From: Melanocharis versteri
Taxonomy: Eukaryota; Chordata; Aves; Passeriformes; Melanocharitidae
DNA length: 64,000 nucleotides
Reading direction: 5' to 3'
NCBI GenBank assembly: GCA_013397845.1
Contig: VZTG01002916.1
Location: 979,127 to 1,043,126, forward strand
Shown one piece after another: positions 38,479-49,482 of this stretch. The notes below the pieces were generated by a model. That model saw nothing but the letters and a program-made list of their open reading frames with translations. It did not search any database and was not told where the DNA came from. Position 1 is the first letter of the stretch. Each line of letters begins with the position of its first letter. The position numbers and the translations under genes were made by a program.

Positions 38479-38907
38479 AGTTGTGTCTTGCTTCCCTTGA
38501 CACTGATTCCTGAGATGCTGTGAACCTCAGGGCAAAGGAAATAATTCCTGAGCAAGGATCTGGCCACTGCATCCTGATCAAACCCACAGGGACAGAAGAA
38601 AGGATTAAGACAGTCTGCCTTGCTAAGCTTGCATACAAAATAATTCAGGCAGTTTTCAGCCCAGATCAGTCTCTGCTGGTATTTCTTCTAATTTAAAATA
38701 ATAATTTTTAAAATTGTTAAAAAATGCTCCTTAAAAAAAAAAAGAAAGAAAAATAAAATGCTGATAATTGCAACAACTCTGGTAGTTTGCTTCCTCTGCT
38801 AAACCAGAAAATTTCTGTAACTTTTCTTCCTACATACCTGGAACACAGTCTATGATTGCTCATGTAAAAAGCTGGTTTGATTATTGGAACACTCTGATGA
38901 TATGGTA

Positions 38908-39350
38908 AGTCACAGAATCACAGAATCACAGAATCGCTAGGTTGGAAGAGACCTTCAAGATCATCAAGTCCAACCCATACCCTAACCTCAACTAAACCAT
39001 AGCATCAAGCACCACACCCAATCTCTTTTTGAACACATCCAGGGATGGTGACGCCATCACCTCCCCAGGCAGACCATCCCAGTACCTTACCACTCTTTCT
39101 GTAAAAAACTTTCTCTTAATATCCAACCTATATTTTCCTTGCCGCAGCTTAAGACTGTGTCCTCTCGTTCTATCAGTTGCTGTCTGGAGAAAGAGACCGA
39201 CCCCCACCTGACTACAACCACCTTTCAGGAAGCTGTAGAGAGTGATAAGGTCACCTCTGAGTCTCCTTTTCTCCAGGCTGAACAACCCCAGCTCCCTCAG
39301 CCGTTCTTCATAGGGCTTGTGTTCCAAGCCCCTCACCAGCCTTATGGATG
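38908..39350 (-). mobile_element. CR1 LINE 3' end, relatively young copy
   Basis: Read on the plus strand, the copy opens with direct repeats of 'cacagaatca', the CR1 3' terminal repeat, then 'gctaggttggaagagacctt'. On the minus strand one frame from 39336 to 38992 covers the intact C-terminus of CR1 ORF2: 'GLEHKPYEERLRELGLFSL', 'EKRRLRGDLITLYSFLKGG' and 'FFTERVVRYWDGLPGEVM'. The frame is uninterrupted and the landmarks near consensus, so the insertion is younger than the other CR1 copies here. It is strongly 5'-truncated (about 440 bp), as is usual for CR1. Confidence 0.95.
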
Positions 39351-40129
39351 AGTTCCACTCATTCTAAATTACATGTCACATGTCCAGCGATACTGAATGG
39401 GATTAATTCATGGGTTGAAACACTTTGAGGTCTGGTCTATACAGAGATGGCTCCACTGTGTACCCCAGTCTAAGTTCCCATTCCTGTCAGTGTACATCAG
39501 TGTAGTCTATACAGTCAGTGTGGAGTAATTGAGCTAACCCTGAACTATGCTGAAAATAAATGCTCTTTTGGGCTTGCTTACTCTAAACACCAAGTGTTAA
39601 ATTCAGTATCCACAAAAAGACACCTATTGCCATCTAGGATACCACAGGATACCCTCTGAACTTCTAGCTGCTGGACCAACAGGATATGGGTCCTGTGCTG
39701 AATCTGCCTACTCTACCGGGCATGCTGGACTCTCCATGGCATCTTAAGTGTCATGAGAACCTTGCGTTGAAATAGCTATCTCAGCCCTAGGCCACACGCT
39801 GATGTGGAGATACCTAGATTTAAGAGATGGATTTTTTTTTATTTTTACTTTAAAATACTTCAGCTAATCTAGGTTCAAAACCTTTCTTATTGGTAACAGA
39901 AAAGTGAGGGGTGGGCCTTTTTCTGTATGATAGCTCTTCAGCAGAGTGCTAGAATAATCCTCCTTTGCTGTGTGGGTAAGATTCAGAGCCCTACTGCAAA
40001 GCACGTGTATTACTTGATTTCAGTAAGATTTCAACATCAGTCACAAGGCCTTTTCTCTTTGCCAGGAAAGCACTAAAAATATAAATAAGGAATAAGATGC
40101 TTACAAATGGCCCTTCCCTGAAGACAAGA

Positions 40130-41106
40130 TGTGGTAGGTTGACCTTGGTTATATGCCAGGTGCCCACCAAAGCCTCTCTATCACTCAGCTGGACAGGCAA
40201 GAGAAACTGTTATGAAATACTGGTGAGTCAGGATAAAGACAGGGAGAGATCACTAATTAATTACTCTCATGGGCAAAAGTTGTGTGGATATTAATTGACC
40301 CTATTACCAATCAAACCAGAAATAAAACTAAACCTTAAACCCTTCCCTCCATCCCTCCCTTCTCCTCAGGCTCAATTTGACTCCCGAGTCACTACCTCCT
40401 CCCTGCAGTGATGCAGGGAGAGGGGAATGGGAGCTGTGGTCAGTTTATCACACATTGCCTCTGCCGCTCCTTTCTCCTCAGGGGGAGGACTCCTCACACC
40501 CCAGCATGGTGGCCCTTCCCCCAGGAGACAATCTTTTGTGAACTCCTCCAAGGAGAGTCCTTCCCACAGGCTGCAGTTCTTCATGAACTGCTCCAGCATG
40601 GCTCCCTCCCATGGGGAGCAGTCCTTCAAGAACAGTCTGCTCCAGCATGGGCTCCTCTTTCCACAGGTCTCACCAGGAGCCTTCCCACAGGGTCACAGCT
40701 TCCTTCAGGCATCCACCTCTCCTGGCACTGGGTGCTCCATGGGCTGCAGGTGGATCTCTGTGCCCCCATGTACCTCCAAGGGCTGCAGGGTCACAGCTGC
40801 CACACCATGGGCTGCACCACGGGCTGCAGGGGAATCTCTGTGCTGGTGCAGGAGCACCTCCTCCCACTCCTTCTTCACTAATCTCTCCAGCTGCTGTTGT
40901 GCAATCGTTTTATTTCCCTTCTTAAATACGTTATCCCAGAGGTGCTACCATAACTGTTGATGGGCTCAGCCTTGGCCAGCAGCAAATCCATCTTGGAGCT
41001 GGCTGGAATTGGCTCTGCTGGACTTAGGGAAAGCTTCTGGCAGCTTCTCACAAAAGCCACTCCTGTGGCCCCCACTACCAAAAGCTTGCCACACAAACCC
41101 AGCACA
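40130..41106. mobile_element. Full-length solo LTR of an avian endogenous retrovirus
   Basis: This 977-bp element starts TGTGGTAGGTTGACC and ends AACCCAGCACA, giving the TG...CA ends of an LTR. The interior is GC-rich with repeated 'ctccagcatgg' and 'gggctgcagg' blocks, which I recall from a widespread avian ERV LTR family. No gag, pol or env sequence lies on either side, so it is a solo LTR left by recombination. Open frames of 104-177 codons inside it reflect its stop-poor composition and are not genes. A clear target-site duplication is not visible, suggesting age or imprecise ends. Orientation is uncertain. Confidence 0.85.
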
Positions 41107-42179
41107 GGAGAAAACACTGAACAGCTTAATAAAGGTGTTGTCTACAAAGTCGCTTGTACCACGTTTATGGACAGCAGTGAAAATGCGCATCTTTTAAAGA
41201 GAAAGCTCTGTGTGTAGTAAGTGCCTCTTGTGTTTGTGGTTTTGTGGTAGTAAAATAATAAAACCACTGCAATTGGCCTTTCTTCAAGTAGCAGGGCAAA
41301 CCAATGTTTTTTAAAGGCAATCTCTTACAACATGAGCAGGACCTACCAATTTCTCTGGGCAGTGGTGAGACATAATTGGGTAGCAAGTACGTGCAGAGAC
41401 TAAATCAACACACCTGTTTTAAATACATATTTTTGGATAAAAAGAAGTAGCATTTGTAGGTATGTCTCTCTCTCCACTGACTTAAATGGAAGACTAGAAT
41501 ACTGCTTTCAGAAGATACCTAACTCCTAAATAGTTAAATGAGATGTAATGAATCCTCTCCTTTCATGTTAGATTTAGCATATTTATAAAAAAGATGAAAA
41601 GAGAGGGAAGTTTTAATAGACTTAATACAGTGCACAACAGTTTTTTTCCAGTTTCTATTAAAAGATGAATTTTACCCATGGTAAATTAGAATCCTTTGGA
41701 AACTCGCCCACAACCTTTAAACTTTTCTGGTTGATGATCTTAATACACAATAAAGGCTTTTTATCAGTAAATTATGTCTGGATGGGAACCAAACTCTGAC
41801 TTCTACTCCTACTCCATGCCACAACATTTTTGTAAAGCTGAATAAACATATTGCACCAAACCCAGGGCACAGAAGCGCAAACACCAATACACAGTATTAA
41901 CAAAAAACAGTCCAAAAATAAGACACTTATAGCCAAATTATTTCTGCAATATGCAACAGTTAAACAATGCAATATCTTTACCTGGAAAGATGCTGTATAA
42001 TTGTAATCTATATTTAAGTGTGTCTAAAATGGATTATCAATCTTTCATTTTTTCCCTCTATCCATTCATGACTAAAAACAAAACGGAATTGTAAGCTTGA
42101 CAGTATCATTTCAGAAACTTCCTGTGACAACTATTAAAAGACCATCATCACATATGCAGATTTGAAAAAATCAGATTAC

Positions 42180-42255
42180 CTGAAAAGGCTTTTATTATCT
42201 GGCATAATCCCTCTTTTCTGCAAAGAAAATGCTGGATTTCTGGGAGTAGGTTTAC
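42180..42255 (-). CDS. CPED1: CPED1 exon, 76 nt
   Basis: After a 'tttttacatacag' acceptor come 25 codons and a leftover G, with donor GTAATC. The protein reads VNLLPEIQHFLCRKEGLCQI, then IKAFS. 'LPEIQ..LCRKEGLCQI' is identical at those positions to mammalian CPED1. The leftover G joins AC of the exon at 29830-29986 to give Asp, leading into LQLP. Phase 0 at its start fits the exon at 43753-43859. Confidence 0.95.
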
Positions 42256-43752
42256 CTGTATGTAAAAAGAGAAGCTTTAATGATTTCATTCAAAAAAAAA
42301 ATTCTTTTTTCTTCAATGGAAATGCCTTCAATGGGTTTGTGTTTAATTTATCAGAGACATCTCATGCACAAAACTCCCACCAGTGTCAAGAGGAAATGAC
42401 AACTTCGCCCTCCCTGCAATGTTGGGATAATGAAGTTGAGGTGTGGACTCTTCCTCTGTGTCCATAACAACCCAAAATTTTAGGCCTATATCTCTCCTTC
42501 TGGCTGCTGAGTGCGGACCCACTCCCTGTCCCCTTTTCAGTCTCTGCAGCTTCTCTGTTCAGTCCAGTTATCAACCACTGTCTCTCCCTGCATGGAAATA
42601 TCCTATTCCTCTTGAACTGCTGTGCTTGGGATCAGTAGCTAAATCACAGGCAGGCTCTGCAGCAAAACACTGGTTGCACTTCGGTATGGACATGCCAGCA
42701 GCAAGTAATGTTAGCTCAATATTTAAAGTTTTCCGGAGGAACAGGCCATCTGGTTTAAGTCCCTGCTCTGCTGCAGACTTCCTGAGAGAACTTGGACAAT
42801 TTCTTTGATCACCTTGTGTCTCAGTTATTCATGTGTGACACATCTGGACATTGCAGCATGCTGTAAGGATTATTATATTGCACAGGATTAGAGGCTCGGC
42901 TATGGTAATATAGGCAGAATGAGCAAAAAGCAGTTTGCAGAAGCCTGGAATGTTTTATTACCTGAGCATATTCAAAGCATGTATATTTCCAGCAAACTAT
43001 AACTGACATAATAATTTCACTTTGAATACACTTTGATATGGCATCCTGTCCCGGGAAGCCCCAGGGCACATGCTCAAAGTTCTGACTTCTGTGGACACCA
43101 GTGTTTTTTTGTATCACCAGAGGCACCTTTTAAAAGCATCTCCATTTCTCTAAGACCCTCAAGCTGGAGTCTATAATTCATTATTATTATGTTTACAAAG
43201 GAGGAATTACATTAGGTGAAACTCAGTAATGACATAAGATGTGAAGCCTAAATTCATCCATCTTTATCTTCTGCCTATACTATTATTCTGAAATACTGCA
43301 TGCATTTCTTAACTGTTTCTCACCATTTCTAAATTCTCTTTTCCAATAGGGTAAATTGCTTAAATTTCCCTAGTAGACACTTTTGCAGCCAGACGTGCTG
43401 GTTGAGGGTGGCCAAGAATGCAAAAGTTCAAGCTCAAGAAGAGAAAAGGGAAACTTGACACTGAGTTGTAACTATTTTATTTACACTGAAATACTGACAT
43501 CCAAACTAACATACTATGTTCAAATGAGAAATTGCTTTTGATAACTGGGCGTGATATAAAAAATAATGAAATGTTGGTACGTGGCAAGTATTTCTCAGTA
43601 AATAGAAAACATGGAAAAACTTCATTGCTGCTAAACCATGCTGCTGCAGTATAAAATAAATATTAGATACTTTTCTTTATATGAGTGAGGGCTGAAAATC
43701 TGGGCTAGCCTGTCTGTCCATTCCCAAAAAGGATAACACAATAATCTCATAC
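42256..43752 (-). other. CPED1 intron
   Basis: This 1.5 kb intron has a GTATGA donor and a CAG acceptor after a pyrimidine- and T-rich tract. No repeat is recognised. Confidence 0.75.
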
Positions 43753-43859
43753 CTTCTGGAAAAGCTCTAGATTACGCGAATCTTCTGTTTGAAAGCAGCC
43801 AGTACCACCATTTTTTCTGGAAGACAAGCAGATCAAAAGATCCCAAGGGTTCATACCAC
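43753..43859 (-). CDS. CPED1: CPED1 exon, most 5' exon visible
   Basis: This 107-nt exon has two bases completing a codon from an exon outside the window, then 35 codons in phase 0. It encodes GMNPWDLLICLSSRKNGGTG, then CFQTEDSRNLELFQK. 'WDLLICLSS.K..GT.C' is the mammalian CPED1 core and 'HQK/FQK' ends the exon in both. The donor is GTATGAG. The acceptor is TAG after 'cttcttttctttctgga', a usable but non-CAG site, so the exact right edge is slightly less certain. In mammals about 150 residues, including the membrane anchor, precede this point. Confidence 0.93.
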
Positions 43860-46800
43860 CTATCCAGAAAGAAAAGAAGCACTTTCAGAAAGAAAATATC
43901 ATGCAATTCTTATTTGCATAAAAAATACTTGGAGCAAAATCCTGAAGAACAGCAAACTGTTGGAAACCTAATCACATGAGCAGGTACAGGTGGCAGAAGG
44001 ATAAAAGACATATTTGCTACCACAGTTCAAGCTTTGGAACTATATTTAGGTGTTTCACAGCTGGCATTCCCTGGTATACCTGCCGACTGATGTCCAAACC
44101 CTGCTGTTCGACCTGTTTAACATTCAGAAATTAAAAAGTTTGCTAACATGATACTGCTTTAAGTTGCTCTTTTTTTTCTGAACTCCTCAACACACATGCT
44201 TATAACACGTATCCAGTACATGCAGCGTGATCTTCTGAGGTGTTTCTTAAATGGGAAGTAAATTTTACAGGAAGTATTGCTGGTCATGCTATTGCAAACA
44301 GCAGGAATTTTGGTGTAGTGGATTCCTAAGTACTAGACACCATGCTGCCAGATCTAGAACGGCTGTACAAGTGGGAATTAGATTGCTAGCTTCCGAGCTA
44401 ATGTGATGCTTCCTTCCTGGGGCAAAGCTGACCTGAAGATACAAATAGGTCTTGAACTTGCCCATATCTCAGCATGTGATGTGGTGTAGAAATGCCACTC
44501 TTGCTTCAAATAACCTTGGTCAGCTTCCTCACGTGGTCATTTGTATACAGCCTTTGTCATCTGGACCAGTTAGAGATAGTGGCAGCTCACACCAGAATTA
44601 TTACATCTGTTGAGGACACCATGAATGCGTTCAATAAAGGGTAAATAATTTCATTGATAGAAAGACAATCAGTAATAATGAACCTCCAAACAGAAAGGGC
44701 AGTCAGAAAAGCTGTACAGCATCCAAGGGTATAGAATCAGGTCTCAAAGCTCCCTGCAGAACAGCTATTTCAGGGACTGGTTGGTTCTTTTTCCCAAGGT
44801 TGGGAAGATTACATGTATTTTATTCCATTTTGTGCTATCCATCTGTGATACCTTCTTAATTTTATTAGATTACCCCCTTAATTTGGTCCCACAGATGGCC
44901 CACAGAGGTATTTAGTTTATTTATCTCCTTACTTTCTTTCTCCAGAATGTATTTTTTCCCTATCCCAATCATGATTACAAATGTCAAACAGGGTAAAGAT
45001 TCCACTTAAGGAGATTTAACACTCAATTTATGTTAAGTACAGTAATGAACTGATTGTGTAGAATGGATCCAGGACTATGAAAGTAACTATCACTTTTTTA
45101 CGTTTATAAGCAGCGTGACAAAGCTGAAGAGATCAATTTTCAGTTACACTGCATTTATTACTGTAACAAGTTCTTCAATTTCACATTATGAGAACCAGTA
45201 TTATGGTCTAAAACTAATTAGGGTATATGAAATTTAGGCAAGACAGATTCACTACATGCTTCTTTGTGAAAGAAACAAAAAAACCCCCTGCAGGTAGATA
45301 AAAATGTCACAGATAGCAAACAAACGAAGCATTAAAGAAATGTACAAGCAAATACCTCATTTTACTGCAAAAGTTTGGCAGTGCTAACAACCTACTCAAT
45401 GACCTCACCAGCTATGTAATTATCAGATAAGCAAGATGTTATGCCTCTGACTAGTAAACACCTTTGAATAAATCATTATAATTACATATAAATCACAATG
45501 CCTAGTTGTGTGCAAATTGAAAGGGAGCTGGAGGGAACTCCATTTCTCAGAAGCAGTTCATTTCCTTCCCTTGTTTATTGTGACACATCCTGCCCTGGGA
45601 AGAATTTGATCCCTGACTCCAGAGGATATGCTGCACTGTGTATTTGCCTTTAGGATACATCAGAGTGATCAATATGAATGCACCTAAGAGAAGTAAAGGA
45701 AAATGTACCCTCAGATCTGGTGCGCTTCTGAGCCAGTGCCCAGGAAATAGAATAGTTCAGGAGAGCTTGAATGCCTGCCATTACTTGTGTTTTCTATTCA
45801 GAGTAATTAAACCTCTAGCCAGTTATTTCAGTACAGAACAATCAGAACTGAAACATGTCTATTTATAGAAGTCAGAAACTTCCTATTAGAAAAACAGCAT
45901 GCACCTACTGCTGTCTCTCAGATTCAGGCTGGCAGAGCAGTGTGACTTCTATTTAAGTGTACCGATATATTCCTCATAAACTATACCTGAAAAAACATTC
46001 TTGGAAAACAAAAACAAAAGAGGCATGGGTTACAACAGCTATTTAGTTCTAAAACAGGCTCCTCTAGGAATCCATATTGCCTCAAATTTGCCCATGTCGC
46101 TCCTTCTAGAGCTCAACTTTTTGTGGAAACTGAACATGTATGATCAGGAAACCAACAGTCTGTCTTCCTTCTGCATATTTAATAACAGAACTATATCTCA
46201 GGAAAAAAAGTGCTACTGCTATTAGTATTCCACCAACATCACAGGGGCCACACAAAGGGCCGAAGATCCCTTTCATAGAACTTATTTTTAAAGTAAAGCA
46301 AGATACATGTGAGCTAAAACATTCTACAATAAAAGAGAAAGAACACAAGTGACAGTAATAATAAATGCCTTCTGCATGGAAGGACTCGTGTTTCAAAATT
46401 TTTTTAGAGACTTTAATGAAAAAGCATTAATAACGTCCATAAGATTCCATTTTCAATGTACACACTCTTTTGCTGGTTTCCTGCAGACTTCAGACCAGAA
46501 GCAGGCTTTTACAGGACATTTGAAGGGGAAGGTTAAAAAAGGGTGCTTCATATCTGAACAATTTAATTACTAGCAATTTGCATGAAGCTTTTCCCACAGA
46601 ATGAACTTTGTCTCTAGTTATGGAAATCCTGTTTGCTTTATCCAGCAAACCACTGGAGCTCAGCACACAGGAGCCATAGATCAGTTAGACAGTATGAAAT
46701 CACACCTCATGGAGATACTCTCTACTCTTCGTATTATTTTGCACTTGGACAAGTAGAAGAGTGGTAGCAAGACGAGAATATGCAATTGCATGTTCATCTG

Positions 46801-48028
46801 CTCTCTGAATATCTTTTCAAATCAAGATTGCTTAGTTCAGCCAGTTAATTAAGGCCTTGCATACAAAGGAATGCTCATCTGCAGAATTTAATCTAACTAT
46901 GCAGGCAAAGTGAGCTTTATGTGGATACATGCTGGCAGCATGATGCTTTTATTCACCTGTCTTTTCCAGCTCTTAGCCTCTCCTCTCCTGCAGTCTTTGT
47001 AGCCATCATCCAGTCCCATCTCAAAATGTATTTGTACCTGCAATGTGTATCTCATGTTTACTTAAGAATATTAACCCAAGTTTCTAGTTTAATTAGTGTT
47101 AGTACAGCATAATTTGATTGAAATCTGATGGGATCACCTTCTATTCTGAATGAGTCAAAGAACATGCTATTCAATTCAGAGAACAATACCTTTCAACAGA
47201 AAATTGTAATGTACAAATTATAATTTTCAATGAGATAGCAGTGTTTTCATTGGCTTTGACACTGATTTGTCATTTGAAATAATTAAAATAGCTAATGTGG
47301 AAAAAATAATTTAAAAGATAATAGTCTAGTGAGAAAATCAAACATGTTTTTTAGCAGCAGAGGAAATAGCAATGCAGACACCAATAAAAACATTTAACTT
47401 TTTCTGTAATAATATTCTGCAGAGAGTTTTTGTATTCTGATATCATAGACCAAAGTTAACAGAAACCAAATGAGAACTGTAGGATTTAGTGGGGTTTCAA
47501 GCTTATAGGTAAATTTCAAGAATTTCTGAAGGTGATTTCTAAAGTAAAGTGATCTTATTCCAGTCTTTGAAATGATCACATTCTCCCCATGACCTATGGC
47601 ATTGGAGGCTAAATTTTGCAGCAAAACTGTTTGATACATGTACCTATGGAATTTTTAATCTTTTAGGTGTATATTATTTAATTTAATCAAATGACTAAAT
47701 TTCATTTCATTACCATAGACGGAAATTTCATTTTGCAGTATTAAGGTCTCCATCCTGAATTTTGAAATGAAAGAACTTTGAAAATCAAATAAAATTTTCA
47801 TCTTGCACGTTTATCTTCCTGTATTTCATTAATTCTGGGAAATAATAAAAAAAAAGCCACTTGGATTTATTTTTATTTTAATCTCAAGACAATTTGCAAT
47901 TTTGCATTTGCTCACATCACTACCTTGAAATTAATCAGTATATGAGCACTAGAGGAAAAGACAACAAGAAACAGCCAGCATCTGTTTGTCAAGAATGTAT
48001 TACATAAAAGTAGTCTCCTTTCTTCTGA

Positions 48029-48084
48029 CAGAGTAACTGATCTAGTAAACAGATATCAGAGTAACTGATTTAGTGAACAAAGCA
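48029..48084. repeat. Tandem duplication of a 28-bp unit
   Basis: Two adjacent copies begin 'cagagtaactgat' and continue 'ctagtaaacag' or 'ttagtgaacaa', differing at several positions. It is an old small tandem duplication. Confidence 0.8.
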
Positions 48085-49011
48085 AATATTAGCAATGAAT
48101 CAATCTGACTTTAGTAAGTCTTTCGACATTGTTTCCACATAACATACCTAGGAAGTGATTGTACAACTATTTGAAAAAATGAAGTCTAATCCACTATCAA
48201 AGTAGATTTTTTTTTCAGCAGAACCTCAAAAGATACCCAACTGTACATTCAGTTCTGATCAAATTTTTCAATAAAAAATTGAATGTTGGAATAATAAGTG
48301 CACTTATAAATAGCAAGTGATGCCAAGTTGAAAAGACGTATAAGGACTTTGCAAAGCATGGCCAGAATTCAAAATAATTCTAATAATTGGTCCAAATTCA
48401 ACCCAAGGAAATTCAAAACAAGTTAAAAGTGCCATAGTTCATAAGAAGAAATCAAATGGAGAGGTACAATTTGCCATAGAGCACTACTGCAGAAAAGGAC
48501 CAAATTCATAAATTGTATATAAACTAAGAATACAATATTGTTGCAAAAAAAAAACCCAACAAACCAACCAACAAGCAAATATAAATAACTTTTCAGTTGT
48601 TGGCAAGTATTTATTGATGCTGAAAGAGTTGAATCCACTCCTCTAAAATTTCAGTTTTAATTCATTCCATGCCAATTTCCCATGGAATTCTAATTAATAG
48701 CCCTGCAGATATCAAGAATTGCAACCACATCTGTTTATGAAGGTTACGGTGGTAACAATGATCGGGGTAATCCTTCTGCTTCAGTTTGTGCTGGTCATAC
48801 CTCTCCAGTAACACTGTTTCCCACTTGTGGAAATCATGGTTTCAGTAAAGGGTTAGAAAAAAGGAGGTAGATTTTGGAAGACCTCCTACAGGGTCTGACT
48901 GGGATGGAGTCAACCCTTTGTCTAGCAGCTCACACAGCGATGTCTTTTTGATTTGTTACCAAACCAGTTTAAAACACACCATTGTTTCAACTATTTCTGA
49001 GTGTCAGTGCC

Positions 49012-49482
49012 TTCCTGGGGTCTCACTCTGACCTGCAGCAAAGGAGGCTGGGGTGGGCATGAGGCTGGAAGGGGGCACAGCCAGGACAGCTGACCCCAAC
49101 TGGCCAAAAGGATATTCCGTACCATATGATGCTGTGCTCAAAAACAAAAGCTAGGGGAAGAAGGAAGAAGGGGCTGGAGGGGAAGACACACACATTCAGA
49201 GTGATGGCATTTGTCTGCCCAACTAACAGTTTGGTTCCATCCATTATTAAGCTCCTGTCCTGGGGATGGCTGAACACCTGTCTGCTCACAGGAACTGGTG
49301 AATTAATTCCTAGTTTTGCTTTGCTCGCAGACACAGCTTTTGCGTTCCCTATTAAACTGTCTTTATCTCAATTCATGAGTTTTCTCACTCTTACCTTTCT
49401 GATTCTCTCCCTTATCCCACCAGAGCGAGATGAGCAAGCAGATGGGTGGTGCTTCACTGATGGCTGGGGTTAAACCACAACA
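49012..49482 (+). mobile_element. Truncated LTR of a second avian endogenous retrovirus family
   Basis: Landmarks in order are 'cagccaggacagctgacccc', 'ggatattccgtaccatatga', a degraded promoter region where intact copies have a TATA box, 'ggggatggctgaacacctgt', the polyadenylation signal 'cctattaaactgtctttatc', 'gagttttctcactcttacct', and the terminal 'ggctggggttaaaccacaac' closing in CA. This is an avian ERV LTR family I recall, read in sense on the plus strand. The 5' end (normally TGTGCTGGTTTT...) is missing or unrecognisable. No internal viral genes flank it. Family assignment is from memory. Confidence 0.85.

Larger units (their letters stand above)
29987..42179 (-). other. Large CPED1 intron (12.2 kb) with retroelements
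   Basis: The intron runs from a GTAATC donor (42174-42179) to a CAG acceptor (29987-29989). It holds an A/C-rich simple repeat (31804-31952), two CR1 tails (38388-38478 and 38908-39350) and a full-length solo LTR (40130-41106). The remainder is AT-rich with no recognised feature. Confidence 0.78.
755..43859 (-). other. CPED1: CPED1 gene, partial: 13 internal coding exons
   Basis: This is the span of a split gene read right to left. Thirteen exons joined in order give about 545 codons without a stop, and each intron begins GT and ends AG on the minus strand. The product follows vertebrate CPED1 as I remember it: a conserved N-terminal part, a divergent linker, a long middle part, then the start of the cadherin-like beta-sandwich. 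Known for the family: about 1,000 residues, an N-terminal hydrophobic anchor, a cadherin-like domain and a C-terminal PC-esterase domain, with a likely secretory-pathway location and unproven biochemical function. The start codon, anchor and esterase GDS motif are not in this window. The locus is linked to bone mineral density in human association studies together with neighbouring WNT16. I see no frameshift or stop, so the gene looks intact here. Confidence 0.93.

Noticed and set aside
40408..40960. Overlapping open frames of 157, 177 and 104 codons on the plus strand
   Set aside because: They lie inside the solo LTR, overlap in three frames and consist of its repeated GC-rich blocks. This is stop-poor composition, not a gene.
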